Notes: generated from the sequence alone by a model not told the origin. Shown: positions 16,755 through 26,574, numbered from the stretch's first letter. The stretch is DNA of 64,000 nucleotides from Flavobacteriaceae bacterium (GCA_002694465.1 NZMG01000030.1:96798-160797); one strand, 5' to 3'. A program made the numbers and translations.

Positions 16755-18080
16755 ATGGACAATAATATAACCGATCGTATGGAAAAGGTACCTTACCGAA
16801 ATCTACCCTCTAAATTGTCACTTCTATGGTTAGCGTGTATGCTAGCTTTTTCAGTTACTCAAATTTCATTTGCATCCACAACGGTTTTACCAACTCAAGC
16901 AGTAGATACTGCTAAGGGAGAATCCTTGTTTAAGGCTAATTGTGCGGCTTGTCATAACTTATATAAGAAAATGACTGGACCGGCATTGTTTGGAGTTGGA
17001 GATAAGTATGAAAAACAATGGTTGTACAGTTGGATTAAGAACAGCCAAGAGATGGTAAAGTCTGGTGATGCTCAAGCTGTAAAGATTTTTGAAGAAAATA
17101 ATGGATCGGTCATGACTGCCTTTCCTCAATTGAGTGATGCAGATATTGATGATATTATTGCTTATACATATAAAGAGAAAAAAGTAGCCCCACCACCAAC
17201 AGTTGATCCTGCTGCTGCAAGTTCTGGAGGAGGAATGTCTAATGATATTATTTTAGCGGTATTAGCACTTGTGTTCTTACTATTAGTCGTAATGCTGGTG
17301 TTGGTAAACAAAACATTGCGTCGTATTGCCGAAGCTAATGGAGTAGAATACGATCAAAAAGAAAAGGGTACCCCAGTATGGAAAGCCTTTATTCAAAATC
17401 AGTTTTTGGTATTAGTATTTTCTATTTTCTTATTGCTTTCAGCTGGGTATTTTGCGTATGGATGGATGATGCAAGTGGGTGTTGATCAAGGATATGCGCC
17501 AGTACAACCTATACATTACTCCCATAGAATTCACGCAGGAGACAACCAGATAGATTGTAACTACTGTCACAGCTCTGCAAGAAAGAGTAAGACATCTGGA
17601 ATACCTTCACTTAATGTTTGTATGAACTGTCACAAGACCATTAGTGAAGTGGCCGAGGCAACACAAGCGGAAGGAGAAAAAGAATACGGAGTTGATTATA
17701 ATGCTGAAATAAAGAAATTATACACTGCGGTTGGATGGGATGTAGATTCACAATCTTACACAGGAGACACACAACCAGTAAAATGGGTGCGTATTCATAA
17801 TCTACCAGACTTTGCTTATTTTAACCACTCTCAACACGTAACTGTGGCTGGGGTTGAATGTCAAAAATGTCACGGCCCCGTAGAAGAAATGGAAATTATG
17901 GAACAGTTTTCACCCCTTACTATGGGTTGGTGTATAAACTGTCACAGAGATACTAATATAAAAGTAGAAGACAACGCATACTATGAGAAAATTCATGAAG
18001 AACTTTCTAAAAAGTATGGTGTAGATAAATTAACAGCGGCTCAAATGGGCGGACTAGAATGTGGTAAGTGTCACTACTAA
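16755..18080 (+). CDS. actA: Alternative complex III subunit ActA, multiheme cytochrome c
   Basis: Electron-transfer subunit of the quinol:cytochrome c oxidoreductase that replaces the bc1 complex. Starting at the ATG 16755 it has 441 residues (an ATG at 16779 is also possible; an in-frame TTG at 16740 is less likely). After a signal/anchor sequence comes a monoheme cytochrome c domain with CAACH (residues 63-67), a Gly/Pro linker, two membrane helices (about 165-190 and 215-240), and a C-terminal pentaheme domain with CNYCH, CMNCH, CQKCH, CINCH and CGKCH. Six CxxCH motifs are therefore present, one more than the classic pentaheme ActA. The protein should face the periplasm. It is the first gene of actABCDEF-coxBA. 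Confidence 0.92.
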   Translation: MDNNITDRMEKVPYRNLPSKLSLLWLACMLAFSVTQISFASTTVLPTQAVDTAKGESLFKANCAACHNLYKKMTGPALFGVGDKYEKQWLYSWIKNSQEMVKSGDAQAVKIFEENNGSVMTAFPQLSDADIDDIIAYTYKEKKVAPPPTVDPAAASSGGGMSNDIILAVLALVFLLLVVMLVLVNKTLRRIAEANGVEYDQKEKGTPVWKAFIQNQFLVLVFSIFLLLSAGYFAYGWMMQVGVDQGYAPVQPIHYSHRIHAGDNQIDCNYCHSSARKSKTSGIPSLNVCMNCHKTISEVAEATQAEGEKEYGVDYNAEIKKLYTAVGWDVDSQSYTGDTQPVKWVRIHNLPDFAYFNHSQHVTVAGVECQKCHGPVEEMEIMEQFSPLTMGWCINCHRDTNIKVEDNAYYEKIHEELSKKYGVDKLTAAQMGGLECGKCHY

Positions 18081-18113
18081 TTAAAGAATTGAATACTATT
18101 TTCAAATAGCAAT

Positions 18114-21100
18114 ATGGCATCAAATAAGAAATATTGGAAAAGTGTTGAAGAACTAAATGAAAACAGTTCTATTGTTGAAACACTGAAGCAAAATGAATTT
18201 GTAGAGCCTATCCCTACGGATGAATTCCTAGGTAATAAGGAAACACTTGAAGCTTCTTCAACCACACGTCGTGATTTCTTAAAATACGTAGGTTTTACAA
18301 CTGCTGCGGCTTCTTTAGCTGCCTGTGAAGGGCCTGTTATTAAATCTATCCCTTATGTGGTAGCTCCAGACGAAATTGTTCCTGGAGTTGCAAATTATTA
18401 TGCCACAAGTATGGCAGATGGTTTTGATTTTGCTAATGTATTAGTAAAAACGCGTGAAGGAAGACCTATTAAAATTGAACGCAATGATTTGGCCAAAAAT
18501 GGCGGAAGTGTAAATGCTCGTGTTCATGCATCGGTATTATCTATGTATGATAAAAACCGTTTGCAAGGTCCTAAAGTAGATGGGAACGATGTTTCTTGGG
18601 ATGATTTTCACGGTGCTGTAGCTGCAAAGCTTAGCGCTATGGCAGGTAAAGATGTGGTCTTATTGACTCAAACATTTGCTAGTCCTTCCACGTCAAAATT
18701 AATTTCAGAATTTAAAACAAAATACCCTAATGTTCGTCACGTGGTTTACGATACCGTATCTTCAAGTGAGGCATTAGACGCATTCCAAGCCGAATTTGGA
18801 ATGAGAGCATTACCGGATTATGATTTCAGCAAAGCTGAAGTAATTGTATCGGTGGGAGCAGATTTTATTGGTGATTGGCAAGGTGGAGGTTATGAAGCAA
18901 GTTATGCCAAAGGACGTATTCCAAAGAATGGAAAAATGTCTCGTCACATTCAGTTTGAAGCAAATATGTCGCTTTCGGGTGCCAATGCAGATAAACGAGT
19001 TCCTGTAACACCTTCAGATCAAATGAAAGTGTTACTTGCATTAACTGGAAATGGAAGTACTTCTGGATTACCAGAGAATGTTGTAGATGCCGTTAATAAG
19101 GCTAAAGGTCAATTGCAAAAAGCCGGAAGTAAAGGAGTTATTATTACTGGGCTTCCAAATGTAGCGGCACAAAAAACCGCATTATCCTATAATAAGACTG
19201 TAGGAAGTGTTGTCATGGATACTGAAAAGCCAAGATTAACCTCAATGGGGAATGCTTCAGAAGTGGCAAACGTGATGAATGGAGTGATTTCAGGAAGTGT
19301 GAAAGGATTAATTACCGTGGGTGTAAATCCAGTGTATTCTTTCCCAAATGCTGCTTTTGCCGAAGCTTATAAAAATCTTGAAATGAGTCTTGCTTTCGCT
19401 ATGAATGCAGACGAAACAGCCTCTATGGCTCAAATGGTGGGGGCAACTCCTCATTATTTAGAATCTTGGGGTGATGTTCAAATGAAAAAAGGTTCTTTTG
19501 GATTAATGCAACCTACCATTCGTCCTTTATTCAATACGATGCAATTTCAAGATTGCTTATTGAAGTGGACAGGAAGTGATAAAAAATATTACGATTACCT
19601 AAAAGAATCTTGGGAGTCTTCAATTTTGGCAGGTGGGTCTTGGAGTCAAGCGCTTCATGACGGATTTTATGAAAGTGATGTTGAAGTGGAAACTGATGCT
19701 GTTACTTCCGAAACTACCGAAACATCTACTTCAAATGGTGCTTTATTAGAACCCATTCAAGAAGGTCTGGAGTTAACACTCTATACAAAAACTGGTTTAG
19801 GAGATGGACAACAAGCCAATAATCCTTGGTTACAAGAATTGCCAGATCCGATCTCTAGAGCTTCTTGGGATAATTATGTAACTGTTTCTGCTGCTGATGC
19901 TTCAGAAATGGGGTTAGAAAATTTTAATGTTGCCAACGGCGCGTTAAACGGAAGCTATGTGAACATTAAAATGGGTGATGTTGTTGTGGAGAAAGTTCCT
20001 GTGTTAATTCAGCCAGGACAGGCTAAAGGATCTGTAGGATTAGCATTTGGTTATGGTCGTAAAGCGGCTGTGCAGCAAGAAATGCAAACTGGAGTTAATG
20101 CTTATACCTTATATAATAACTTTTCTTCAGTTCAAAATGTAACTTTAGAAAAAGTAAGTGGGGTTCACGAGTTTGCTTGTGTGCAATTACACAACACCAT
20201 GATGGGTAGAGATATTATTCGTGAAACTACCCTGGAGATTTTCAATACAAAAGATAAAGATGCTTGGAATGCAGTACCCATGGTTTCAAAAGACCATCAG
20301 GAAATTCCTGTCTCTTCTCCGGATGCAGACCTTTGGGATGAATTTGATCATTCTATTGGGCACCACTTTAATCTTTCTATTGATTTAAATGCGTGTACAG
20401 GATGTGGAGCTTGCGTAATTGCTTGTCATGCTGAAAACAACGTTCCTGTTGTTGGAAAAGCAGAAATGCGCAAGAGCCGTGACATGCATTGGTTGCGAAT
20501 TGATAGATATTATTCAAGTGAAGATTCTTTCAGTGCGGATACTGAAAAGAAAGACAATATTTCTGGGTTAGGAAGTTCGCTTTCAGAATTTGGAGAAATG
20601 GAGCATCCTGCAGATAATCCGCAGGTAGCTTTCCAACCTGTTATGTGTCAACATTGTAACCACGCACCTTGTGAAACTGTTTGTCCAGTAGCGGCAACTT
20701 CACATGGAAAGCAAGGACAAAACCAAATGGCGTATAACCGTTGTGTGGGTACACGTTACTGTGCCAACAACTGTCCTTATAAAGTTCGTCGTTTCAACTG
20801 GTTCTTGTATTCAGAAAATGATGAGTTCGATTACCACATGAACAATGACTTGGGACGAATGGTATTAAACCCAGATGTGGTTGTACGTTCACGTGGGGTG
20901 ATGGAGAAATGTTCAATGTGTATTCAAATGACTCAAAAGGCTATTTTGGATGCGAAGCGCGATGGAAGAGCGGTAAAAGATTCAGAATTTAAAACAGCTT
21001 GTTCGGCTGCCTGTGAAACAGGAGCTATACAGTTTGGTGATATAAATAATCACGACAGTGAAGTCTTCAAATTAAAAGAAGACAAGAGAATGTATCATTT

Positions 21101-21170
21101 ATTGGAAGCGGTAGGTACAAAACCAAATGTATTCTATCATACCAAGGTGAGAAACACAAACGAAGCATAA
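18114..21170 (+). CDS. actB: Alternative complex III subunit ActB, Fe-S/molybdopterin-like protein
   Basis: A 1018-residue periplasmic subunit. It has an internal Tat-like signal (TTRRDFLKYVGFTTAAASL, RR at 52-53) ending in LAAC, so a lipid anchor is possible. Residues ~70-720 form the molybdopterin-oxidoreductase-like part, which in structurally known complexes binds no cofactor. The C-terminal ~270 residues carry four cysteine clusters: CTGCGACVIAC (from residue 761), CQHCNHAPCETVCP, CVGTRYCANNCP and the pair CSMC...CSAAC. These fit three 4Fe-4S and one 3Fe-4S centres passing electrons from quinol to the ActA hemes. It lies 33 bases after actA and 23 before actC. Confidence 0.93.
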   Translation: MASNKKYWKSVEELNENSSIVETLKQNEFVEPIPTDEFLGNKETLEASSTTRRDFLKYVGFTTAAASLAACEGPVIKSIPYVVAPDEIVPGVANYYATSMADGFDFANVLVKTREGRPIKIERNDLAKNGGSVNARVHASVLSMYDKNRLQGPKVDGNDVSWDDFHGAVAAKLSAMAGKDVVLLTQTFASPSTSKLISEFKTKYPNVRHVVYDTVSSSEALDAFQAEFGMRALPDYDFSKAEVIVSVGADFIGDWQGGGYEASYAKGRIPKNGKMSRHIQFEANMSLSGANADKRVPVTPSDQMKVLLALTGNGSTSGLPENVVDAVNKAKGQLQKAGSKGVIITGLPNVAAQKTALSYNKTVGSVVMDTEKPRLTSMGNASEVANVMNGVISGSVKGLITVGVNPVYSFPNAAFAEAYKNLEMSLAFAMNADETASMAQMVGATPHYLESWGDVQMKKGSFGLMQPTIRPLFNTMQFQDCLLKWTGSDKKYYDYLKESWESSILAGGSWSQALHDGFYESDVEVETDAVTSETTETSTSNGALLEPIQEGLELTLYTKTGLGDGQQANNPWLQELPDPISRASWDNYVTVSAADASEMGLENFNVANGALNGSYVNIKMGDVVVEKVPVLIQPGQAKGSVGLAFGYGRKAAVQQEMQTGVNAYTLYNNFSSVQNVTLEKVSGVHEFACVQLHNTMMGRDIIRETTLEIFNTKDKDAWNAVPMVSKDHQEIPVSSPDADLWDEFDHSIGHHFNLSIDLNACTGCGACVIACHAENNVPVVGKAEMRKSRDMHWLRIDRYYSSEDSFSADTEKKDNISGLGSSLSEFGEMEHPADNPQVAFQPVMCQHCNHAPCETVCPVAATSHGKQGQNQMAYNRCVGTRYCANNCPYKVRRFNWFLYSENDEFDYHMNNDLGRMVLNPDVVVRSRGVMEKCSMCIQMTQKAILDAKRDGRAVKDSEFKTACSAACETGAIQFGDINNHDSEVFKLKEDKRMYHLLEAVGTKPNVFYHTKVRNTNEA

Positions 21171-21193
21171 ACTAAGAAATTGATTATATAGAT

Positions 21194-22921
21194 ATGGCGT
21201 CGCATTACGAAGCACCTATTAGAAGACCCTTAGTTATTGGAGACAAAAGCTACCACGATGTTACTGTGGATGTGGCAGCTCCAGTAGAAGGAAAAGCCAA
21301 TAAATCTTGGTGGATAGTATTTACTATTGCTTTAGTAGCCTTTTTATGGGGACTAGGGTGTATTATTTATACCATTTCTACAGGGATTGGAGTTTGGGGA
21401 TTGAACAAAACCGTTAACTGGGCTTGGGATATTACCAACTTCGTTTGGTGGGTAGGTATTGGTCACGCAGGAACCCTTATTTCTGCGGTACTCTTACTTT
21501 TCCGTCAAAAATGGAGAATGGCAATTAACCGTTCTGCAGAGGCGATGACCATCTTCTCAGTAATTCAAGCGGGATTATTCCCTATCATTCACATGGGGCG
21601 TCCTTGGTTAGCCTATTGGGTACTACCTATTCCTAATCAGTTTGGATCACTTTGGGTGAACTTTAACTCGCCATTACTTTGGGACGTATTTGCGATTTCT
21701 ACCTATCTATCGGTATCCTTAGTGTTCTGGTGGACAGGATTATTACCAGATTTTGCGATGATTCGCGATAGAGCTATTACACCATTTACTAAACGAGTAT
21801 ATAGTATTTTATCCTTTGGATGGAGTGGACGTGCTAAAGATTGGCAACGTTTCGAAGAAGTTTCGTTGGTATTAGCAGGTCTTGCAACGCCACTTGTACT
21901 TTCGGTACATACGATTGTATCTTTTGACTTCGCAACCTCGGTAATTCCAGGTTGGCATACTACCATTTTCCCACCGTATTTCGTTGCGGGAGCAATTTTT
22001 TCTGGATTTGCCATGGTACAAACCCTTCTTATCATTATGAGAAAGGTTTCACATTTGGAAGATTATATTACCATTCAGCATATAGAATTAATGAACATTG
22101 TAATTATGATTACAGGTTCTATTGTTGGGGTGGCCTATATTACCGAGTTATTTATTGCATGGTATTCTGGAGTAGAGTACGAGCAATATGCTTTCTTGAA
22201 TAGAGCAACTGGACCTTATTGGTGGGCATATTGGGCAATGATGACCTGTAATGTGTTCTCTCCACAGTTTATGTGGTTTAAGAAATTGCGTACTAGTATT
22301 ATGTTCTCCTTCTTTATTTCTATTGTTGTAAACATTGGAATGTGGTTTGAGCGTTTCGTTATTATCGTCACATCTCTTCACAGAGATTATTTAACATCTT
22401 CTTGGACAATGTTCTCTCCAACTTTTGTAGATATCGGAATTTTTATTGGAACCATAGGATTTTTCTTCGTCCTGTTCTTATTGTACTCAAGAACATTCCC
22501 TGTAATTGCGCAGGCAGAAGTAAAATCAATTTTGAAAGGATCTGGAAGTAAATACAAAACACTTCGTGCAGAACATGGAGATGATGTAAAACATTACGAT
22601 TTACCTTCGGGAGCCAAAACTAAAGTTGAAAAGGCCCCTTCAAAACCGGCCACTGATACTTCGGAAAACACTAAGAATTTATTGAAAAGGATTGGAACTT
22701 TTGATGCTGCTACTCAAACAGCAGACGATTTAAAACGTATTAGTGGTGTAGGTCCCAAAATGGAAGAAAAATTACACCAATTAGGAATTTTTACTTTCGA
22801 ACAAGTAAGTAAAATGACCGATACAGAGTATGATTTATTAGATAGCATAATTGACGAATTCCCAGGAAGAGCAAAACGTGATGATTGGGCAGGTCAAGCT
22901 TCAAAACTTAAAAATAGTTAA
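21194..22921 (+). CDS. actC: Alternative complex III subunit ActC (NrfD/PsrC-like) with a C-terminal HhH-like extension
   Basis: A 575-residue integral membrane quinol-binding subunit. Residues ~40-440 hold about ten membrane helices of the NrfD/PsrC type, with typical stretches such as WWVGIGHAGTLISAVLLL and LLIIMRKVSHLEDYITIQH. The C-terminal part is unusual: after a charged linker (~450-505), residues 512-575 read DLKRISGVGPKMEEKLHQLG and continue to DDWAGQASKL. This is the pattern of a helix-hairpin-helix (DUF4332-like) module otherwise found on ribosomal-protein- and DNA-associated proteins. The tail should lie on one face of the membrane; its role is unknown. Third gene of the act operon; actD starts 4 bases after the stop. 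Confidence 0.92.
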   Translation: MASHYEAPIRRPLVIGDKSYHDVTVDVAAPVEGKANKSWWIVFTIALVAFLWGLGCIIYTISTGIGVWGLNKTVNWAWDITNFVWWVGIGHAGTLISAVLLLFRQKWRMAINRSAEAMTIFSVIQAGLFPIIHMGRPWLAYWVLPIPNQFGSLWVNFNSPLLWDVFAISTYLSVSLVFWWTGLLPDFAMIRDRAITPFTKRVYSILSFGWSGRAKDWQRFEEVSLVLAGLATPLVLSVHTIVSFDFATSVIPGWHTTIFPPYFVAGAIFSGFAMVQTLLIIMRKVSHLEDYITIQHIELMNIVIMITGSIVGVAYITELFIAWYSGVEYEQYAFLNRATGPYWWAYWAMMTCNVFSPQFMWFKKLRTSIMFSFFISIVVNIGMWFERFVIIVTSLHRDYLTSSWTMFSPTFVDIGIFIGTIGFFFVLFLLYSRTFPVIAQAEVKSILKGSGSKYKTLRAEHGDDVKHYDLPSGAKTKVEKAPSKPATDTSENTKNLLKRIGTFDAATQTADDLKRISGVGPKMEEKLHQLGIFTFEQVSKMTDTEYDLLDSIIDEFPGRAKRDDWAGQASKLKNS

Positions 22922-22924
22922 GAT

Positions 22925-23461
22925 ATGGCATCCAAAGTAATTCACGCTATTTACAACGACGATGACATTCTTATGAATGCCGTAAAGGCAGTTCGTAATG
23001 AACATTATCATATAGAAGAAGTCTATACGCCTTTTCCAGTTCACGGGCTAGATAAAGCTATGGGCTTGGCTGGGACTAGAATTGCGATTACCTCTTTTAT
23101 GTATGGGCTTGTTGGGCTTTCGGTCGCTATTATTATGATGAATTTCATTATGATTCAAGATTGGCCTCAAAATATTGGAGGAAAGCCTAGCTTTAGTTAT
23201 ATAGAAAATATGCCTGCTTTTGTTCCCATTATGTTTGAAATGACAGTATTTTTTGCTGCGCATTTAATGGTAATTACTTTCTATATGAGAAGTAAATTAT
23301 GGCCCTTTAAAAAAGCCGAAAATCCAGATCCAAGAACTACGGACGATCATTTCCTTATGGCAATCGATGCAGGAAGTCATGATGTGGAAAAAGTTTCAAA
23401 ATTTTTAAAAGAAACTGGAGCGATAGAAATTAGTTTAATCGAAAATGAAGACGATCACTAA
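22925..23461 (+). CDS. actD: Alternative complex III subunit ActD (DUF3341)
   Basis: A 178-residue membrane protein of the DUF3341 family. A soluble N-terminal part (1-~50, with HIEEVYTPFPVHGLDKAMG, the family signature) leads into two membrane helices (about 57-77 and 98-120) and a soluble C-terminal tail with a DDHFLMAI motif. In known structures ActD is a small peripheral membrane subunit beside ActC without cofactors. The actE ATG follows its stop by one base, so translation is probably coupled. Confidence 0.93.
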   Translation: MASKVIHAIYNDDDILMNAVKAVRNEHYHIEEVYTPFPVHGLDKAMGLAGTRIAITSFMYGLVGLSVAIIMMNFIMIQDWPQNIGGKPSFSYIENMPAFVPIMFEMTVFFAAHLMVITFYMRSKLWPFKKAENPDPRTTDDHFLMAIDAGSHDVEKVSKFLKETGAIEISLIENEDDH

Positions 23462-23462
23462 T

Positions 23463-24101
23463 ATGAAAAGTATATCAAAAATAGCAATATTATTAATGGT
23501 AGCTACGGTGATGGTATCTTGCTTTGATACTGGAAACCCCAATTACCAATACATGCCAAACATGTATGCTCCTGTTGGCTATGAAACCTATGGGGAATAT
23601 GAAATTTTCCCAGGAGGACAAGCAGCGATGTTACCTGCCGAAGGATCTATTCCAAGAGGATGGCAACCTTATGATTACCCAAATACACCTGATGGTTTTC
23701 TATTGGCCAAAGCCGAATTAAAAAACCCGTTAGCAGTTACAGAAGAAAATTTAGCCGCAGGCAAGAAACTATATGATATTTATTGTGCTGTCTGTCACGG
23801 AGTAAAGGGTGATGGACAAGGAATTTTAGTGCAGCGCGAGAAAATTCTTGGTATTCCAAGTTATGATGATGCAGGACGGAATATATCTGAAGGAGGGGTT
23901 TATCACGTACAAATGTTTGGTTTAAACTCCATGGGTTCTTATGCCTCTCAGACTAATGAGTTAGAGCGTTGGCAAATTACTCAACACGTGATGAATTTGA
24001 AAGCAGCGCTTAAAGGTGAACCATTAGTGACACCAGAAAGTATAGTGGCACCTACCGTAGAAGAAACTACTGAAACTGTAACAACAGAGACAGAACATTA
24101 A
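23463..24101 (+). CDS. actE: Alternative complex III subunit ActE, monoheme cytochrome c lipoprotein
   Basis: From the ATG at 23463 (1 base after the actD stop) it has 212 residues. The start gives a standard lipoprotein signal, MKSISKIAILLMVATVMVSC, with Cys20 as the lipidated residue. An in-frame ATG at 23445 inside actD would add six residues in front of the signal and is less likely. One CAVCH heme motif (108-112) lies in a class I cytochrome c fold, with a Met ligand likely in the M-F-G-L-N-S-M-G-S stretch. It passes electrons from ActA towards the oxidase. The C-terminus is Thr/Glu-rich. Confidence 0.93.
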   Translation: MKSISKIAILLMVATVMVSCFDTGNPNYQYMPNMYAPVGYETYGEYEIFPGGQAAMLPAEGSIPRGWQPYDYPNTPDGFLLAKAELKNPLAVTEENLAAGKKLYDIYCAVCHGVKGDGQGILVQREKILGIPSYDDAGRNISEGGVYHVQMFGLNSMGSYASQTNELERWQITQHVMNLKAALKGEPLVTPESIVAPTVEETTETVTTETEH

Positions 24102-24129
24102 ATAAAGAACTAAGAGAATAGCTTAAGAT

Positions 24130-25470
24130 ATGTATACGCTACCCAAAAAATTAAAATTATTTGCGATTGCTTTTATGGTAGTTGGAGCCATTGGGATGAT
24201 TGCAGGGTTTCTTTCTGCTCCCAAAACCACTGCCGAAGTAAAGGAAATGATGGCAAGTCACCACGGGGATGGTCATGGCGAAACCGTTGAAGATGTTTCG
24301 CACGGAGACAATCATGGTGAAGTGAATGAAGATGCTCACGGTGGTGAAGACGCTCATTATGAGCATGTACTTCATCAAATGCAAAACCGTCCTTGGTCTG
24401 CATTATACATTGCATCGTTCTTCTTTTTTATGATTGCATTAGGAACCTTAGCATTCTATGCTATTCAATATGCTGCACAAGCGGGTTGGTCTCCTGTACT
24501 CTTTAGGGTGATGGAAGGAATTACAGCCTATTTGCCAGTAGCTTCTGTAATTATATTTGTATTGTTATTACTTTCAGCATTTCACGTAAACCATATCTTC
24601 CACTGGATGGATCCAGAATTGGTGAATCCAGAAAGTGAACATTATGATAAATTAATTGCAGGGAAAAGTGGATTTTTAAACGTTCCTTTCTTTTTAATAA
24701 GAGCGGCTATTTTCTTATTAGGATGGAATTTATACCGTTGGATTTCTAGAAAAAATTCTATTGCAGACGATACGGCAGAAGACAATAGATACTTTAAAAA
24801 GAATTTTAAAGCTTCAGCAGGATTCTTAGTATTCTTTATAGTTACCGAGTCTATGATGTCTTGGGATTGGATAATGAGTTTCGACCCACATTGGTTTAGT
24901 ACCCTATTTGGATGGTACGTGTTTGCAGGAATGATGGTTTCAGCAATTACGGTAATTGCCATGGTTACTATTTATTTGAAATCGCAAGGATATTTAGAGC
25001 ACGTAAACGATAGTCATATTCATGATTTGGCAAAATTCATGTTTGGTTTCAGTATTTTCTGGACCTATTTATGGTTTTCACAATTCATGCTTATTTGGTA
25101 TGCAAACATTCCAGAAGAGGTTACTTATTTTGTAACCAGAATTGAAGATTACAATCTACCTTTCTTCGGGATGTTGGCCATGAATTTTATATTCCCTGTA
25201 TTGTTATTAATGAATAGTGATTATAAACGTGTTAACTGGTTTGTAATCATGACAGGGATTGTCATTTTAGCAGGACATTATATTGATGTTTTCAATATGG
25301 TAATGCCTGCAACTGTTGGAACGTCTTGGTACATTGGCATTCCAGAAATAGGTTCATTGCTTTTCTTCTTTGGATTATTTGTTTTGGTGGTATTTACGGC
25401 CTTAACAAAAGCGCCATTATTGGCAAAACGAAATCCATTTATTAAGGAAAGTAAGCATTTTCATTATTAA
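24130..25470 (+). CDS. actF: Alternative complex III subunit ActF (quinol:cytochrome c oxidoreductase membrane subunit)
   Basis: A 446-residue NrfD-like membrane subunit, the smaller relative of ActC, with about ten membrane helices. Between helix 1 (~8-28) and helix 2 (~92-115) is a loop very rich in His, Asp and Gly (about residues 43-85, with HHGDGHGE, HGDNHGE and AHGGEDAHYEH). This could hold metal ions, as the His-rich N-terminus of CoxA might; neither is proven. ActF contributes to the membrane anchor and may help proton transfer. It is followed 23 bases later by coxB, linking complex III and the oxidase in one operon. Confidence 0.92.
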   Translation: MYTLPKKLKLFAIAFMVVGAIGMIAGFLSAPKTTAEVKEMMASHHGDGHGETVEDVSHGDNHGEVNEDAHGGEDAHYEHVLHQMQNRPWSALYIASFFFFMIALGTLAFYAIQYAAQAGWSPVLFRVMEGITAYLPVASVIIFVLLLLSAFHVNHIFHWMDPELVNPESEHYDKLIAGKSGFLNVPFFLIRAAIFLLGWNLYRWISRKNSIADDTAEDNRYFKKNFKASAGFLVFFIVTESMMSWDWIMSFDPHWFSTLFGWYVFAGMMVSAITVIAMVTIYLKSQGYLEHVNDSHIHDLAKFMFGFSIFWTYLWFSQFMLIWYANIPEEVTYFVTRIEDYNLPFFGMLAMNFIFPVLLLMNSDYKRVNWFVIMTGIVILAGHYIDVFNMVMPATVGTSWYIGIPEIGSLLFFFGLFVLVVFTALTKAPLLAKRNPFIKESKHFHY

Positions 25471-25493
25471 TTAAACATAGAAGATAGATAACG

Positions 25494-26555
25494 ATGACCG
25501 CATTTTTAGTTGTATTAGTAATCATTCTTTTTGGAGTTGCCATCTGGCAAATGGGAAAGATTTTTCAGCTCTCCAAAGGCAAAAGCGATACTACTTCCCA
25601 AATAGCCAATGATAAAGACAATAACTTACATGGATGGCTAAGTTTGATGTTTGTATTATTTGTTTATGCCTTAGCATTCTATTCTCATTGGAAATGGAGT
25701 AATGTATTTTTACCGCAATCTGCATCAGAGCATGGGGTGGATATAGACCAACTTTGGCTAATTTCCATGGTCCTTATTTTTGTAGTAGGAATTATAACCC
25801 AATGGCTTCTATTTTATTTCTCATTCAAATACCGAGGTAAAAAGACACAAAGAGCTACCTTCTATGCAGATAATGACAAGTTAGAGTTCATCTGGACTAT
25901 AATTCCAGTTATTGTATTAGCAGGATTGATAATTTATGGTTTGTTTACTTGGACAGACATTATGAATTTTGATGAAGACGAAGACACTATGGTAGTTGAG
26001 TTATATGCGTACCAATTTGATTGGAGAGCGCGTTACGGTGGAAATGACAATGTACTTGGCGAAGCTAACGTAAGACTTATTGAAGGGGCAAATACATTAG
26101 GAGTAGATACTTCAGATCCAAATGCCCAAGATGATATCATTGTTAACGAACTACACTTACCCGTTGGTAAAAAGGTTCTTTTCAAGATGCGTTCTCAAGA
26201 TGTTTTGCACTCTGCATATATGCCGCACTTTAGAGCCCAAATGAACTGTGTTCCTGGAATGATTACTCAATTTGCATTTACACCTACAATTACTACCGAA
26301 GAAATGAGATTAGATCCTGAAGTAATTGGGAAAGTTCAACGAATAAATGATATTAGAAGAGCAAATAGTGAAAAACTTGTCGCTAATGGGGACGAAGCTT
26401 TAGAACCATATGAGTTTGATTATATGCTTCTATGTAATAAGATTTGTGGAAACAACCACTACAACATGCAAATGAAAATTGTAGTTGAATCAGAAGAAGA
26501 ATATAATGCTTGGATAAAAGAACAAGCTACATTGGCCGAAGCGCTTAAACAATAA
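25494..26555 (+). CDS. coxB: Cytochrome c oxidase subunit II
   Basis: A 353-residue protein carrying the CuA centre that receives electrons from cytochrome c. Three hydrophobic stretches (1-20, 48-66, 88-112) and the usual second-helix region (~133-155) precede the periplasmic cupredoxin domain. All CuA ligands are present: H239 (VLHSAYMPH), and C314-NKI-C318-GNN-H322-YN-M325. An insert between the first ligand and the Cys motif (~262-310, charged) makes the protein longer than the E. coli or mitochondrial type, as in other Flavobacteriia. Expected in a supercomplex with alternative complex III, as shown for Flavobacterium johnsoniae. Confidence 0.95.
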   Translation: MTAFLVVLVIILFGVAIWQMGKIFQLSKGKSDTTSQIANDKDNNLHGWLSLMFVLFVYALAFYSHWKWSNVFLPQSASEHGVDIDQLWLISMVLIFVVGIITQWLLFYFSFKYRGKKTQRATFYADNDKLEFIWTIIPVIVLAGLIIYGLFTWTDIMNFDEDEDTMVVELYAYQFDWRARYGGNDNVLGEANVRLIEGANTLGVDTSDPNAQDDIIVNELHLPVGKKVLFKMRSQDVLHSAYMPHFRAQMNCVPGMITQFAFTPTITTEEMRLDPEVIGKVQRINDIRRANSEKLVANGDEALEPYEFDYMLLCNKICGNNHYNMQMKIVVESEEEYNAWIKEQATLAEALKQ

Positions 26556-26574
26556 TAAAACAGTTTAGAAAGAT

